In this document: positions 27,231 through 37,846 of the stretch, in pieces
Layout: each line of letters starts with the position of its first letter
Position numbering within the stretch: the first letter of the stretch is position 1
From: Pseudomonadota bacterium
GTDB lineage: Bacteria; Pseudomonadota; Gammaproteobacteria; DASZBR01
Assembly (NCBI GenBank): GCA_021777765.1
Contig: JAJYDF010000005.1
Coordinates: 1-64,000, forward strand
Direction: 5' to 3'
Length of the DNA stretch: 64,000 nucleotides
The notes under the pieces: generated by a model
The model's database searches: none
The model's input: only the letters and a program-made list of their open reading frames with translations
What the model was told of the DNA's origin: nothing
Position numbers and translations under genes: made by a program

Positions 27231-30005
27231 ATGGAAAAAACCTACGATCCAAAAACAATTGAACAACGCCTCTATAAAACTTGGGAAAATGCAGGATATT
27301 TTACCCCCAGTGGCCACGGCAATCCTTATTGCATCATGTTACCGCCACCCAATGTCACCGGCAGTTTACACATGGGCCATGGCTTTCAACACACGTTAAT
27401 GGATGCATTAATTCGTTTTCATCGCATGGAAGGTGACAACACTTTATGGCAAGCAGGTACTGACCATGCTGGTATCGCCACTCAAATTGTGGTTGAAAGA
27501 CAAATCGAAGCTGAAGGCCAAACACGACAAACGCTAGGTCGTGAAAAATTCGAACAACGTGTATGGGCTTGGAAAGATCAATCCGGCGGACAAATTACAC
27601 AACAATTACGTCGTATGGGTTCGTCAATTGATTGGTCACGTGAACGGTTTACCATGGATGCAGGATTATCTTACGCGGTAAGAGAAGTATTTATCCGTTT
27701 ATATGAAGAAGGATTAATTTACCGCGGCAAACGTTTAGTTAATTGGGATCCGCATTTATTAACAGCGGTTTCTGATTTAGAAGTGGTTTCTGCTGAAGAA
27801 AATGGATTTTTGTGGCATATCCGTTATCCCATTTTAAATAGCGATAAAACTATTATTGTTGCAACTACGCGACCAGAAACCATGTTAGGTGACGTTGCAG
27901 TAGCAGTTCATCCTGATGATGAACGTTATAAACATTTAATTGGCCAACAACTTAAATTACCGCTCACCGATCGCACCATTCCTATTATCAGTGATGAATC
28001 AGTTGATCCTCAATTCGGTTCGGGCTGTGTAAAAATAACACCGGCGCATGATTTTAATGATTATGCAGTTGGTCAAAGACATCAATTACCTTTAATTAAT
28101 ATTTTCACAGCACAAGCCACTATTAATGACAACGCACCTGTCGCTTACCGCGGTTTAGATCGTTATGTCGCGCGAGAAAAAATTGTCAAAGATTTAGAAG
28201 CCGCGCAATTAATTGAAAAAATCGATGCGCATAAATTAAATGTACCACGCGGTGAACGATCGGGTGTGGTGATTGAACCGTATTTATCTGATCAGTGGTA
28301 TGTCAAAACAGCGCCCTTAGCAAAACCTGCCATTGATGCTGTTGAAAAAGGTGAAATTCAATTTGTGCCAGAAAATTGGACAAAAACTTATTTGCAATGG
28401 TTAAACAATATTCAAGATTGGTGCATTAGCAGACAACTATGGTGGGGCCATCGCATTCCTGTTTGGTATGATGAGCAACATAAAATATATGTTGGTCACG
28501 ACGAACAACAAGTCCGCGAAAAATATCAATTAAATAACGATATTATTTTAAAGCAAGATGACGATGTATTAGATACTTGGTTTTCTGCAGCATTATGGCC
28601 TTTTGGTACATTAGATTGGCCACAAAATTCTCCTGAATTTGCGACATTTTATCCCACTTCGGTGCTCATTACTGGTTTTGATATTATTTTCTTTTGGGTA
28701 GTGCGCATGGTGATGATGGGTTTGAAATTTACAGGGAAAGTGCCATTCAAAGAAGTATATATCACAGGCTTAATTCGCGATCACGAAGGACAAAAAATGT
28801 CTAAATCGCGTGGCAATGTTTTAGATCCTATCGATATTATTGATGGCATTACACTCGAGAATTTATTGGCGAAACGCACGTCAGGATTAATGCAACCTAA
28901 AATGGCAAAAAAAATTATTGATGCCACACAAAAACAATTTCCTAATGGTATTTCCGCTTTTGGTACCGATGCATTACGATTTACCTTTTGTGCATTAGCT
29001 ACGAATGGGAGAGATATACGTTTTGATTTAGGCCGTGTTGAAGGATACCGTAATTTTTGCAATAAATTATGGAATGCTGCGCGATTTGTATTAATGAATA
29101 CCGAACAACATGCAAACGAAATTTCAGCTAATAATGCGTCATCTTATGAATATAGTGTCAGCGATAAATGGATAATGTCACGTTTACAAAATACCATAAC
29201 ACAAATACGCAATTATTTTCACGATTATCGATTTGATTTATTAGCGCAAGCGCTTTATGAATTTACTTGGAATGATTATTGTGATTGGTATTTGGAATTA
29301 TCTAAATTTACCTTAAATAACCCCACAGCAACGCAAGCAGCACAAAATGGGACGCGGTTTACATTAATTACGGTGTTAGAAACGTTATTACGTTTAATGC
29401 ATCCATTAATGCCATTTATTACCGAAGAAATTTGGCAACGCGTAAAATCATTAGCGAGAATAACAGGTGATACCCTTCAGTTGCAACGATATCCCACTAC
29501 TGACGCGACTTTAATTAACGCAGACATTGAAAAAGAAATTGCATGGTTACAACAATTTATTATTTCGATCAGAAATATTCGCGGCGAAATGAATATTGCG
29601 CCTGGTAAATTATTAAATGTTGTATTGTCGCATGGTAGTGACATCGATAAACAACGGATGCAAAAGCATGAACACTTAATTAAACAACAAGGAAAATTAG
29701 TTGAAATTAACTGGCTAGGCAAACAAGAAACATTACCTGCCAGCGCAACAGCTGTTTTAGGTGAATTACAGATATCTATTCCTTTAGCAGGATTAATTGA
29801 TGTCACTGCTGAATGCGCCCGTTTAGAAAAAGAAATTGCTAAATTACAAAATGAATTGACCCGCTCAGAGACTAAATTAACGAATGAAAACTATGTCGCT
29901 AAAGCGCCCGCGGAAGTGGTGCAGAAAGAGCGTGATCGGGTGGTAGAAATGCGGATAGCAATAGAAAGATTTACACAACAATTGTTACATTTTAAGAACC
30001 CCTAA
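27231..30005 (+). CDS. valS: Valyl-tRNA synthetase
   Basis: A 924-residue class I aminoacyl-tRNA synthetase that charges tRNA-Val. It carries the HIGH-type motif HMGH at 47-50 ([16 protein letters not shown]) and KMSKS at 522-526, the editing (CP1) domain with [19 protein letters not shown], the anticodon-binding domain in the last third, and the C-terminal coiled coil ([19 protein letters not shown]) that is specific to ValRS. Length is normal. No T-box or other leader is seen; the upstream spacer is taken by the composite repeat. Confidence 0.98.
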   Translation: MEKTYDPKTIEQRLYKTWENAGYFTPSGHGNPYCIMLPPPNVTGSLHMGHGFQHTLMDALIRFHRMEGDNTLWQAGTDHAGIATQIVVERQIEAEGQTRQTLGREKFEQRVWAWKDQSGGQITQQLRRMGSSIDWSRERFTMDAGLSYAVREVFIRLYEEGLIYRGKRLVNWDPHLLTAVSDLEVVSAEENGFLWHIRYPILNSDKTIIVATTRPETMLGDVAVAVHPDDERYKHLIGQQLKLPLTDRTIPIISDESVDPQFGSGCVKITPAHDFNDYAVGQRHQLPLINIFTAQATINDNAPVAYRGLDRYVAREKIVKDLEAAQLIEKIDAHKLNVPRGERSGVVIEPYLSDQWYVKTAPLAKPAIDAVEKGEIQFVPENWTKTYLQWLNNIQDWCISRQLWWGHRIPVWYDEQHKIYVGHDEQQVREKYQLNNDIILKQDDDVLDTWFSAALWPFGTLDWPQNSPEFATFYPTSVLITGFDIIFFWVVRMVMMGLKFTGKVPFKEVYITGLIRDHEGQKMSKSRGNVLDPIDIIDGITLENLLAKRTSGLMQPKMAKKIIDATQKQFPNGISAFGTDALRFTFCALATNGRDIRFDLGRVEGYRNFCNKLWNAARFVLMNTEQHANEISANNASSYEYSVSDKWIMSRLQNTITQIRNYFHDYRFDLLAQALYEFTWNDYCDWYLELSKFTLNNPTATQAAQNGTRFTLITVLETLLRLMHPLMPFITEEIWQRVKSLARITGDTLQLQRYPTTDATLINADIEKEIAWLQQFIISIRNIRGEMNIAPGKLLNVVLSHGSDIDKQRMQKHEHLIKQQGKLVEINWLGKQETLPASATAVLGELQISIPLAGLIDVTAECARLEKEIAKLQNELTRSETKLTNENYVAKAPAEVVQKERDRVVEMRIAIERFTQQLLHFKNP

Positions 30006-30008
30006 TTT

Positions 30009-30129
30009 CCTTCTCCCCGAAGGGGATAAGGTGCCTTCGGTAGATGAGGGGGTATTTAAAATGATTTCGTCAATTATTTTAATTCACCCTCATCTACCGC
30101 AGGCACCCTCTCCCGCAAGCGGGAGAAGG
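30009..30129. repeat. Composite palindromic intergenic repeat, full copy 3
   Basis: It starts four bases after the valS stop: hairpin 30009-30031 (one mismatch), inner arm gccttcggtagatgaggg, about 35 variable bases, complementary arm, and hairpin ending at 30129. With copy 2, valS is bracketed on both sides by full elements. Confidence 0.88.
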
Positions 30130-30249
30130 AAACAAAAGGTGTTAAACCCGATACTCTTGTCACCAACCCCTTGAAATTGATAACATTCATCTCCAACCCA
30201 CATTCAAACAAAGATCGAATTACACTACATCTACAATAAGGACATTCCG

Positions 30250-31452
30250 ATGACTGCATCATATCGAAAAGATGGACATGAGATTTATCAAAGACGAAGA
30301 AAAAAATACACATTAAGTCCAGAAGAAATTGCCGTTCTAAAAGAAATTTATAATGATGAAATAGTCGACAGAGATTATCAATTAATAGATGCAGACTTTG
30401 TATGGGATCAAAACAGAGGTTATAAAATATTGGCGGCTAAATTTAAAGAAAAACTGGAAGCAATCCGTGATTATAACTTTACACAATTAAAACACCCTGT
30501 TAAAAAATTTTTCAGCGTATTTTTTACTAAAAACACTGCTCGCTTAGAAACTGCAATAGCCTATATCAATTATCACACACTGAATCGGCTCGATCTTGAA
30601 GATATTTCTTCTTGTTTAGATGAATCAGAAGATTTACCATCGCGTAAACTCCACCTCTATGATCAAACTGATAAAAATACCAGTTTTTTATTTTCTGCAA
30701 AAAATGTATTAAATACACTTAAAAATCAAGCAAAGCATTTTTTATTTATCCCTTTCGGTCAAATTGCACGATTAGCAAATTTATTTGAAAAGAAAAAATC
30801 AGACAATCGTAAATTTTATGTAGAAAATAAAATTGCTCTCAAGCTCAATGTAAAAGATGCTAATTCTGCAAAAAATGCGTTAATGAAACAAATAGACTCT
30901 TCTTCTGAGAGTATTATCCCTACTTATCCGGTAGGTACTTTGACTAAAGCCATGCCAGACGTACAAGGAATTGTTAAACATTCCGATTTAAAAGCGCTGC
31001 TTGAAAATGCAGAACTTGATATTAGAAATGAACAAGCATACAAAAATATATGCGCTGAACTAAACGCAATATATGATTTAGAAACGCTTCCGAATTTGAG
31101 TGATTTTTCTGGAAAAAATAAATACGTCGCGACTTCGATAGCAGTTATTCGCAAATTGCAAATAATAATTGACATTGCTAGAGCAAATGCGACAGTATTT
31201 TCACAGCGTAATTATCCTTCTCCTACATTCGATTTACCCATAGATAAATCACAATATAATTACTATGACAAAATTGTTGATCTAGCAATGCGTGATATTA
31301 ATACGATTAAAGGATTAACGCCTTATACCAAGTTTCTGACTATTTTTCCAAGCCAAGATAAAGAAACTAAAATTGCAAGAGCACATCATCGTACTGATGT
31401 CATTGTATCGCCTTTAGAACCTAAGCCTGAACCACAAAGATTAATGAATTAA
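30250..31452 (+). CDS. Unknown protein, shorter member of a tandem paralog pair
   Basis: A 400-residue soluble protein rich in Lys, Asn and Ile, without a signal peptide or membrane segments. The N-terminal block YTLSPEEIAVLKEIYNDEI, then DFVWDQNRGYKILAAKFKEK and HPVKKFFSVFFTKNTARLET, each has a counterpart in the next gene (51 bases downstream). A middle segment with PVGTLTKAMPDVQGIVKHSD and a C-terminal segment with MRDINTIKGLTPYTKFLTIF are also shared. I recognise no family. The tail is Pro/Glu-rich. A duplicated host-interaction or secreted protein is a reasonable guess from composition and context only. Confidence 0.75.
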   Translation: MTASYRKDGHEIYQRRRKKYTLSPEEIAVLKEIYNDEIVDRDYQLIDADFVWDQNRGYKILAAKFKEKLEAIRDYNFTQLKHPVKKFFSVFFTKNTARLETAIAYINYHTLNRLDLEDISSCLDESEDLPSRKLHLYDQTDKNTSFLFSAKNVLNTLKNQAKHFLFIPFGQIARLANLFEKKKSDNRKFYVENKIALKLNVKDANSAKNALMKQIDSSSESIIPTYPVGTLTKAMPDVQGIVKHSDLKALLENAELDIRNEQAYKNICAELNAIYDLETLPNLSDFSGKNKYVATSIAVIRKLQIIIDIARANATVFSQRNYPSPTFDLPIDKSQYNYYDKIVDLAMRDINTIKGLTPYTKFLTIFPSQDKETKIARAHHRTDVIVSPLEPKPEPQRLMN

Positions 31453-31503
31453 CACTGCGGCGCTATACAAGGAATAATAAAATTAATTAATAGGATATTT
31501 ATC

Positions 31504-33558
31504 ATGAATGTCGTACCGACTTATCGTTTGGAAGCGGCCAAGGCGTATAAATTACGCCATGAAAAATATTCTTTTTCCGAAGCAGAACAAAAATATCTTA
31601 AAGCCATCTTTGATGACGCAAAAATTGACACGCTTCGTTATCTCGCAGCAACAACGGAAGAACAGCGTGTCATAAACACTGGCGTAAAAGAAGTCACCAC
31701 AGGGAGATATGATACTGACAATGATTTTGTATTTGATGAGCACAGTGGATATCAAAATTTACTCTATAAATTTGCTCAAAAAATTAAAGCCATTAAAAGA
31801 CATAATCGTCAATTAGAAATAGAGCATCCCTTCAAGCATTTCTGGGGATTTTCCACGATAGATTATCGCCCACTTGAAGCCGCATTTTTTTATATAAAAT
31901 ACCATCATTATCATATGAATGCTTTAATGCATGTTGAATCCACTTACGCAATCAGAGCATGCAATGAAAAAGACAGACATAAACAATTTGAATTAGATGA
32001 TGAAATTGTTGCAACAGAAAAAGAAGCAATGCGACAAAGGACGCCTCCTAGTTATCAAATATATAAATCTGCAAGTTCAGAAAAATTAGCCGTGCAAAAA
32101 GTTGAATCTGTTTCTTCGGTAGCACGAGAAGATACAAGTCAAAACGAGGTCAACGCTGAAAAATTACGAAGAAATTTAGAACGACAACAATTTAAATATT
32201 CATCTAAAAATATCACAAGAATACTTGAGAAGTGCCCGTCATTACCTTTTAGCAATATAAGGTCATTATGCTCTGCATACACAGATAAAATACTCAAAGC
32301 GTCAGAGTTAATGAAAAGTTTAGGTTTAAAACATGAAAAAGAACTATTTATAAGAAGAATTGAAACAGGTTCAGAAACTATTTTTGCGCAATATATTGGT
32401 AACGAACCTAAAGGAATTGTCACACATAAACAATTAGCCAAATTTATTTCTGAAAATGAGGAGCTGTTATTAGCGCCCACACCTGTACCCTCTCCTAATG
32501 TTTCTCCTAACACTTCTCCTAATGCAACGCCTGAAAAAATCAAGATCCGCCATAGAGATCAACTAGCAGCTAATGGTCAACAATCTAGTCCGCCCAATCG
32601 CATTGTGCCTGTATTAAACCTCAATTTACTTTTAGATAAAAATGGAGATTCTGAAAATTCTGAAAGTGACATAACTGCTGTAACAGAATATTCTCCGCAT
32701 GTTGTTCATAGCGAGACAAAGCACATCCATTTAGTACCTGAAAGAAAAATTCCCTTATTATCCAATCGCAGAATATTAGCGGGTACAATTGTAGATATGA
32801 TTAAAAGCCTTGTCCAAGATGACAAAGATTTTTTAGCAACAGCGTTGCCCGTTGACGAATTTATTAAATCATTTACTCAGTTTATTGAAGAAATAAAAAC
32901 TGATTATTTAAATGAATTAAAACAGCAACAATATCCAGATAATTTACAAGGTAAAATATTATTACTAGAAACTATCGTCAAAAAAGCAGAAACATTGATT
33001 CAAAATTTATGTTCTAAAAAAGATAATCAAGAATCTAAGTTAAGCCCAGTGAGTGATCAACCTCAAATGAGCGAACCCATTCTTTCTCTCATTGTACCAA
33101 AAATAGATTTTACTTTAATAAGGCAACAAGCTGAAACTATACAACAATCAATTACGCAAGCTCAAAATTATATTCGGGCATTTCAAAAGTTAGACAATCT
33201 CCCACTTGAAAAATTTGTAGAACGCGCGCAAGAAAAAATTGATAAATTGGAAGGCATCATTGAAAAAGCACAACAAACAATAAAAGAAATTCAAAGAAGA
33301 CATAATCGCGCATTGTCACCACAAATTGAAAGCTATAAAAAACTGATTAAACTTGCGGAAACTGATATTTATGCAATAAGAGAATTATCACGCTATAATG
33401 GATTGCTTTTATTTAATCCTGAAAAAAAGAAAAGTAATGTTGAATGGTCAAGGTTCCATACAATTCAATCATATACTAAATGTGTTGCCCCAACCCCCAT
33501 GAATACACCTCGCCCTTCTTTATCATCAACGCCAATACATAGCGCAAGACTACCTTAA
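31504..33558 (+). CDS. Unknown protein, longer member of a tandem paralog pair
   Basis: A 684-residue soluble protein. Its N-terminal block (YSFSEAEQKYLKAIFDDAK, DFVFDEHSGYQNLLYKFAQK) parallels that of the preceding gene. A middle segment ends in FAQYIGNEPKGIVTHKQLAK. Then come a Pro/Ser/Asn linker (about 320-345), an acidic stretch, and a long coiled coil (about 530-620, for example RAQEKIDKLEGIIEKAQQTI) ending in TDIYAIRELSRYNGLLLF, matching the partner's C-terminus. The extra 280 residues are thus insertions between shared blocks. It ends eight bases from the convergent tssG stop. Function unknown; putative effector by composition. Confidence 0.75.
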   Translation: MNVVPTYRLEAAKAYKLRHEKYSFSEAEQKYLKAIFDDAKIDTLRYLAATTEEQRVINTGVKEVTTGRYDTDNDFVFDEHSGYQNLLYKFAQKIKAIKRHNRQLEIEHPFKHFWGFSTIDYRPLEAAFFYIKYHHYHMNALMHVESTYAIRACNEKDRHKQFELDDEIVATEKEAMRQRTPPSYQIYKSASSEKLAVQKVESVSSVAREDTSQNEVNAEKLRRNLERQQFKYSSKNITRILEKCPSLPFSNIRSLCSAYTDKILKASELMKSLGLKHEKELFIRRIETGSETIFAQYIGNEPKGIVTHKQLAKFISENEELLLAPTPVPSPNVSPNTSPNATPEKIKIRHRDQLAANGQQSSPPNRIVPVLNLNLLLDKNGDSENSESDITAVTEYSPHVVHSETKHIHLVPERKIPLLSNRRILAGTIVDMIKSLVQDDKDFLATALPVDEFIKSFTQFIEEIKTDYLNELKQQQYPDNLQGKILLLETIVKKAETLIQNLCSKKDNQESKLSPVSDQPQMSEPILSLIVPKIDFTLIRQQAETIQQSITQAQNYIRAFQKLDNLPLEKFVERAQEKIDKLEGIIEKAQQTIKEIQRRHNRALSPQIESYKKLIKLAETDIYAIRELSRYNGLLLFNPEKKKSNVEWSRFHTIQSYTKCVAPTPMNTPRPSLSSTPIHSARLP

Positions 33559-33566
33559 TTCTTTAA

Positions 33567-34478
33567 TTAATATAATTTAATTTTACATAATTGATTATGG
33601 GTATTACCTATAAAACTTCCCCAACCTAAGTAAAATTGATCTTGACCTAAAATTAAACGCTGGCATTTTTCAACCTGCACCAATAAAAAAATTGCAAACT
33701 CATATAAAATATTAATATATCTCTTTATTAAATTCACAATAACTTTGCTATGATGTGGGTCACGCAATAAAAGAAATGCTTTTTGTAATGAGATAGGGCC
33801 TAATTCAATTAATATCCTCAATGTCACAGTCATGACTCGCTGACCCAACAAAGTATTGTTATTCAGTAATAAACCATTTTGATGTTGATGCGTTATACAA
33901 TTGTTTTTATCAATGCAATCCCAATGCGGCACAAATTGTTTGATGGTTACTGGTATACCTTTACAACAATGGTTTAATATGTTTGTTAATGATAATGCGT
34001 TATGCACACGTTGACCAAATAAACTGACACAAGCATATTCTTGTAAATTATCATCATTGATTACACCACCGGATAAAGCGTGCAAATAATTCAAATAGTG
34101 TGAATCTTGTTGTTCTAGTTGCAGGAGAACTTGATATTTTTTCCATGCCAAATAAAACAAATCATAAATTCTCTGTTGAAAAATATCTAAAAATGCACGT
34201 GCTTTTTTCGCCTGCTCTGAATCATTGTGTGTGAGTGAAATCCAATAATGCGGCAATGGAGAATCAACGCCATATAATCCCAAATAATTTACAAAGAGAT
34301 GTATTATCCCCTGCTCATCTTGATGGATGGATTGAATTGTTTGATGTGGAAAAGTTAATTCTGCGCTAGCATGACATTGTATTTTTCTATTTGATGGATT
34401 GCTATTAAATAAATTCTCTTCTAAATAATATTTTTCAAAATATCGGATTAGTTGAAAGAAATCATTGTTTAGATTCAT
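33567..34478 (-). CDS. tssG: Type VI secretion baseplate subunit TssG
   Basis: A 303-residue protein of the TssG (ImpH/VasB) family, a wedge component of the T6SS baseplate that pairs with TssF. Family marks are the N-terminal FFQLIRYFEKYY, then IHLFVNYLGLYGVDSPLPHY (the GLxGxxSPLP-type motif), FLDIFQQRIYDLFYLAWKKY, and SLFGQRVH. It is slightly short for the family (about 330-360). It follows tssF on the same strand, as in most T6SS clusters, with a hairpin repeat between them. No other T6SS gene is present in the window. Confidence 0.88.
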   Translation of the reverse strand: MNLNNDFFQLIRYFEKYYLEENLFNSNPSNRKIQCHASAELTFPHQTIQSIHQDEQGIIHLFVNYLGLYGVDSPLPHYWISLTHNDSEQAKKARAFLDIFQQRIYDLFYLAWKKYQVLLQLEQQDSHYLNYLHALSGGVINDDNLQEYACVSLFGQRVHNALSLTNILNHCCKGIPVTIKQFVPHWDCIDKNNCITHQHQNGLLLNNNTLLGQRVMTVTLRILIELGPISLQKAFLLLRDPHHSKVIVNLIKRYINILYEFAIFLLVQVEKCQRLILGQDQFYLGWGSFIGNTHNQLCKIKLY

Positions 34479-34501
34479 ATATAGTTCTCGTTAATTTTTA
34501 T

Positions 34502-34525
34502 CCTTCTCCCGCCTGCGAGAGAAGG
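34502..34525. repeat. Single-hairpin composite-repeat fragment between tssF and tssG
   Basis: A 24-bp hairpin of the CCTTCTCCC family with one mismatch, in the 56-base gap between tssF and tssG. In an otherwise continuous operon it could cause a step in transcript abundance. Confidence 0.8.
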
Positions 34526-34534
34526 ATAAAAAAG

Positions 34535-36250
34535 TTAAATTAAATGGTTAATTCCCATCATCTCATCCCAAAATAATTCCTGTTGTGATGGGATACAAAT
34601 TATTTTCAGTTGCACATAACTATTAATTTGCGCATAACTGCTTAAAAAGCTGTGTATGACTTGACCGAACATAAACATCTCAGCAATAGACATAAACACC
34701 GTTTCATCAACTGTTAATGAAAGTAAAGTGCCCTGAACCATAATTCCTTTAATCATTTTTTTTATGGGAGTGATAGCAATTTGTTTCATTGCAAGTATTC
34801 GACGATTATTTTCAGGTAACAGAGACCAATTATATAAATTCAACAATTTTTGAAACGCGCCAATATCTGCCAAAGTATGATAATTCAGTGATAAATTCGA
34901 AACTAATAACCACTGCCAATGATTTCGCTGTGGTGGATATATTATTGCAGTTGGCCTGGTCATATTAAATGCACTCATCGAAGCATTTGCATTAACCAAA
35001 TGAAGTTCAGTATTTTCATGTAAATAAAGTCGTGGATAATGACCGTTACATACCGTTATTTGAGAGGATAAAATTTCCGCTTTCGATTCAGAAACGTTCC
35101 CTAATTGTAAATAGGGTTGTAAAAATTCAGCGCCTATATCTTGATATTTCACAGCATAAATACGCGCTTTATTTTGCGAATAATTAAAATCAGTATACGG
35201 TTCATAGTGATATTGCTTTCCTGATTTTATTTCACATCCAATGATTGAATCCACACTGAATAATTGCGTTCCTTTCGCATGAGAAATATTAGTCAGCAAT
35301 GGATATTCACTTCGATCATGCTGAATATGTATTGGTTCCGCAATAGTTTGATACAAATTAATTGCCGGCACACAATTTAATAAAATATGTTTTTCAGAAA
35401 TAGGTTGCTGAGTAGATAAATTCAACTGAAGACAATGTAATTGCAGGATAAATTGCCGCGTTGTTGGAGGCCAATGTATTTTGTCCAACCCAATAACAGC
35501 AATGAAAAAATATTTTTCGCGAAAACAAAAATAATCCAATAACAATGAATATCCTGCATAACCATGAGTACTATTTGGCAGCAAAGTATCTTGTGGTCTC
35601 AAATTACAATGCCTGATACTAACAATGTTTTTATATTGAATTTTACTGTCTGGAATTGAAATTATCGTTTCAGTGACACATTTTGTTAAATCATAATATA
35701 AATTGCATATGGCATTTAATTCAGCATGTAAATACAATGTTAATTCACTTAAATCTAATTGATTAACGGTGACATTATTATCACATTGAAAATGCAAATG
35801 AATAATAGACTGCTTAGACTTTTCGACACGAACAGAGGTTAATTGTAAAGGATGTATTTTAACAGGAAAAACCGTACTAAATTGTGCAGAAATTTGCTCC
35901 TTCCCCAGTGGCGGTGTTTTTAAAAGTGTTTTGGCAGGTAATAAATAGGATTGTTGTAAATACGATTTTTTTGCGACAAATTGCAGGATGGTCGCAGAAG
36001 GATATGGCCGTAAAAATTGTGGCCAAAATTGTGATAATAATTGCGCGCTGATTTCAGGTAATTCATCATCAATGCGTCTTTTAATTTGCGCAGTTAAATA
36101 AGCAAACCCTTCCAATAATCGTTCAACACTAGGATCGCGATCACGCAAAGTTTGTAAATTGAGTAACCCGGCTTGTTCTGGAAAAGCTTTTGCAAAAGAT
36201 TGTGCAGCTTCATGAAGCAACCGCATTTCTGCTTCGAAATATTCACGCAT
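34535..36250 (-). CDS. tssF: Type VI secretion baseplate subunit TssF
   Basis: A 571-residue protein of the TssF (ImpG/VasA) family. The strongest evidence is the N-terminus: YFEAEMRLLHEAAQSFAKAF, then RDRDPSVERLLEGFAYLTAQ, then RRIDDELPEISAQLLSQFWP and LRPYPSATILQF, all characteristic of the family. TssF2-TssG with TssK form the wedge of the baseplate that loads the tail tube. Length is near the usual ~590. The ATG is preceded by AAAAAAGGTGACATT. It is isolated from tssE, tssK and sheath genes here, so either the rest of the T6SS is elsewhere or this is a remnant. Confidence 0.9.
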   Translation of the reverse strand: MREYFEAEMRLLHEAAQSFAKAFPEQAGLLNLQTLRDRDPSVERLLEGFAYLTAQIKRRIDDELPEISAQLLSQFWPQFLRPYPSATILQFVAKKSYLQQSYLLPAKTLLKTPPLGKEQISAQFSTVFPVKIHPLQLTSVRVEKSKQSIIHLHFQCDNNVTVNQLDLSELTLYLHAELNAICNLYYDLTKCVTETIISIPDSKIQYKNIVSIRHCNLRPQDTLLPNSTHGYAGYSLLLDYFCFREKYFFIAVIGLDKIHWPPTTRQFILQLHCLQLNLSTQQPISEKHILLNCVPAINLYQTIAEPIHIQHDRSEYPLLTNISHAKGTQLFSVDSIIGCEIKSGKQYHYEPYTDFNYSQNKARIYAVKYQDIGAEFLQPYLQLGNVSESKAEILSSQITVCNGHYPRLYLHENTELHLVNANASMSAFNMTRPTAIIYPPQRNHWQWLLVSNLSLNYHTLADIGAFQKLLNLYNWSLLPENNRRILAMKQIAITPIKKMIKGIMVQGTLLSLTVDETVFMSIAEMFMFGQVIHSFLSSYAQINSYVQLKIICIPSQQELFWDEMMGINHLI

Positions 36251-36340
36251 AATGTCACCTTTTTTATTATTATTTTTTTTGGTTTTTGAATATTAACGAA
36301 TAATAATTTTATAAACAATATAAATAGTAACTTTGAAACC

Positions 36341-36383
36341 ACCCTCATCTACCGAAGGCACCTTCTCCCGCAAGCGGGAGAAG
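36341..36383. repeat. Half composite repeat upstream of tssF
   Basis: Inner arm accctcatctaccgaaggca followed by a terminal hairpin (36361-36383): the right half of the full element. It lies about 90 bases upstream of tssF in a 449-base non-coding gap (36251-36699), which otherwise holds only the inverted repeat at 36532. Confidence 0.82.
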
Positions 36384-36531
36384 AAAAAAAACGCAGAATT
36401 AATTTTTGTCGTGTACAAAAATATATTAGCTATCTTGGCACACTAATCATTTATATAACCCACCACACTCCCAACCCAATTCTAAAAGAAAAATTATCCA
36501 GAATTACGCATTGTAAATCTTAACCATCCGC

Positions 36532-36637
36532 GTTTGCGAAGTGGTGGTTCGCATAAGCAGACCGTGAAAAATAGAATCATTTCTCATACATTTAGAAATC
36601 AATTACTGTCTGCGTTGTGAACCACCACTTCGCAAAC
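36532..36637. repeat. 106-bp MITE-like inverted repeat between tssF and guaC
   Basis: Arms 36532-36562 and 36608-36637 are complementary over about 30 bases with few mismatches (core gcgaagtggtggttc). A 45-base AT-rich spacer separates them. There is no related copy in this window and no coding potential. Confidence 0.65.
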
Positions 36638-36699
36638 CAAAGTAAAGCGAAAATATCCAGTAAGTATGCTCAAAATTTTTCTTTTAAAAGAAAAAAATC

Positions 36700-37740
36700 T
36701 CATGCTTCAAATGGATTAAATATTTCATTAATTTGTTGTGTCACGCGAATAAATGTTGTTCTTTTTGATAATTCTTTTAAATGTTGTGCGCCTACATAAG
36801 TACATGTCGAACGTACACCACCCAAAATATCCAAAATTGTTTCATTCACCGGACCACGATAAGGCACATTAACCGATTTACCTTCACTGGCACGATAATC
36901 AGCAACTTTACCCTTATATTTTGTCATTGCCTCAGCAGAACTCATGCCATAAAAACGTTTAAATTTCTTATTATTTTCTACAATAATTTCACCTGAAGAT
37001 TCATCATGACCAGCCAACATACCACCTAACATCACAAAATCCGCTCCTGCAGCAAATGCTTTGGATACATCACCAGGCACAACACAACCTCCATCAGAAC
37101 AAACCAATCCTTTTAAACCATGAGCAGCGTCCGCACATTCGATAATGGCTGAAAGTTGTGGATAACCCACACCGGTTTTTTTACGTGTTGTACAAACTGA
37201 TCCTGGACCAATACCGATTTTGATAATATCAGCACCAGATATAATTAATTCTTCCGTCATTTCACCTGTTACAACATTTCCGGCCATAATAATTTTCTCT
37301 GGAAATGTATCACGCACTTTTTTAATAAAATCGATAAAATGTTGCGAATAACCATTAGCCACATCCAGACAAATAAAAGGTGTTTTCACAATCGCCAATA
37401 CACGTTTAAGTTGATTAAAATCTTCTTCGCTAGTGCCTGCGCTCACAAAACTATAATTGACGGCATTAGACTCATTTTGAAATTTTTGCCATTCATCCAC
37501 TGTTACAAATTTATGAATTGCTGTTAATAATTGATGTTTTGACAATACTTCTGCCATAGCTAATGTGCCAGTATGATCCATATTAGATGCAATAATGGGC
37601 ACCCCAGACCATGTAGTACGAGCATATTTAAACGTATATTGTCTTTGTAAAACAACTTCTGCACGCGAGCGCAATGTACTTCTTTTAGGACGAATTAATA
37701 CATCTTTAAAATCTAATTTTGTGTCTTGTTCAATACGCAT
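36700..37740 (-). CDS. guaC: GMP reductase GuaC
   Basis: Start set at 37740 because [20 protein letters not shown] matches the family N-terminus and GAGG lies just upstream; the frame is open for 15 more codons. The 346-residue TIM-barrel enzyme reduces GMP to IMP with NADPH. The active-site loop is [20 protein letters not shown] with C183 as nucleophile, and the flap-side TRKKTG is the GMP-reductase rather than IMP-dehydrogenase pattern. There is no CBS domain. It lies downstream of fadL on the same strand but is separated by a terminator. Confidence 0.95.
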   Translation of the reverse strand: MRIEQDTKLDFKDVLIRPKRSTLRSRAEVVLQRQYTFKYARTTWSGVPIIASNMDHTGTLAMAEVLSKHQLLTAIHKFVTVDEWQKFQNESNAVNYSFVSAGTSEEDFNQLKRVLAIVKTPFICLDVANGYSQHFIDFIKKVRDTFPEKIIMAGNVVTGEMTEELIISGADIIKIGIGPGSVCTTRKKTGVGYPQLSAIIECADAAHGLKGLVCSDGGCVVPGDVSKAFAAGADFVMLGGMLAGHDESSGEIIVENNKKFKRFYGMSSAEAMTKYKGKVADYRASEGKSVNVPYRGPVNETILDILGGVRSTCTYVGAQHLKELSKRTTFIRVTQQINEIFNPFEA

Positions 37741-37761
37741 AAAAACCTCATATTTAATCCC

Positions 37762-37791
37762 AAAAAAAAGCCATGTCATTGACATGGCTTT
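37762..37791 (-). terminator. Terminator of the fadL gene
   Basis: Stem aaagccatg (37767-37775) with catggcttt (37783-37791) on the plus strand. Read on the minus strand it is followed by a run of eight T (37762-37769). It lies 56 bases downstream of the fadL stop and 22 bases upstream of the guaC start, so the guaC promoter must overlap or be read-through. Confidence 0.8.
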
Positions 37792-37846
37792 CAGAGTTTA
37801 CTGCACTTTAATTAATTACATCAAATATTACGATGCGATGATTTTA

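Noticed and set aside
37741-37846. Purine riboswitch ahead of guaC
   Set aside because: The only stable structure is a T-tailed terminator of fadL; no conserved three-way-junction sequence is visible.
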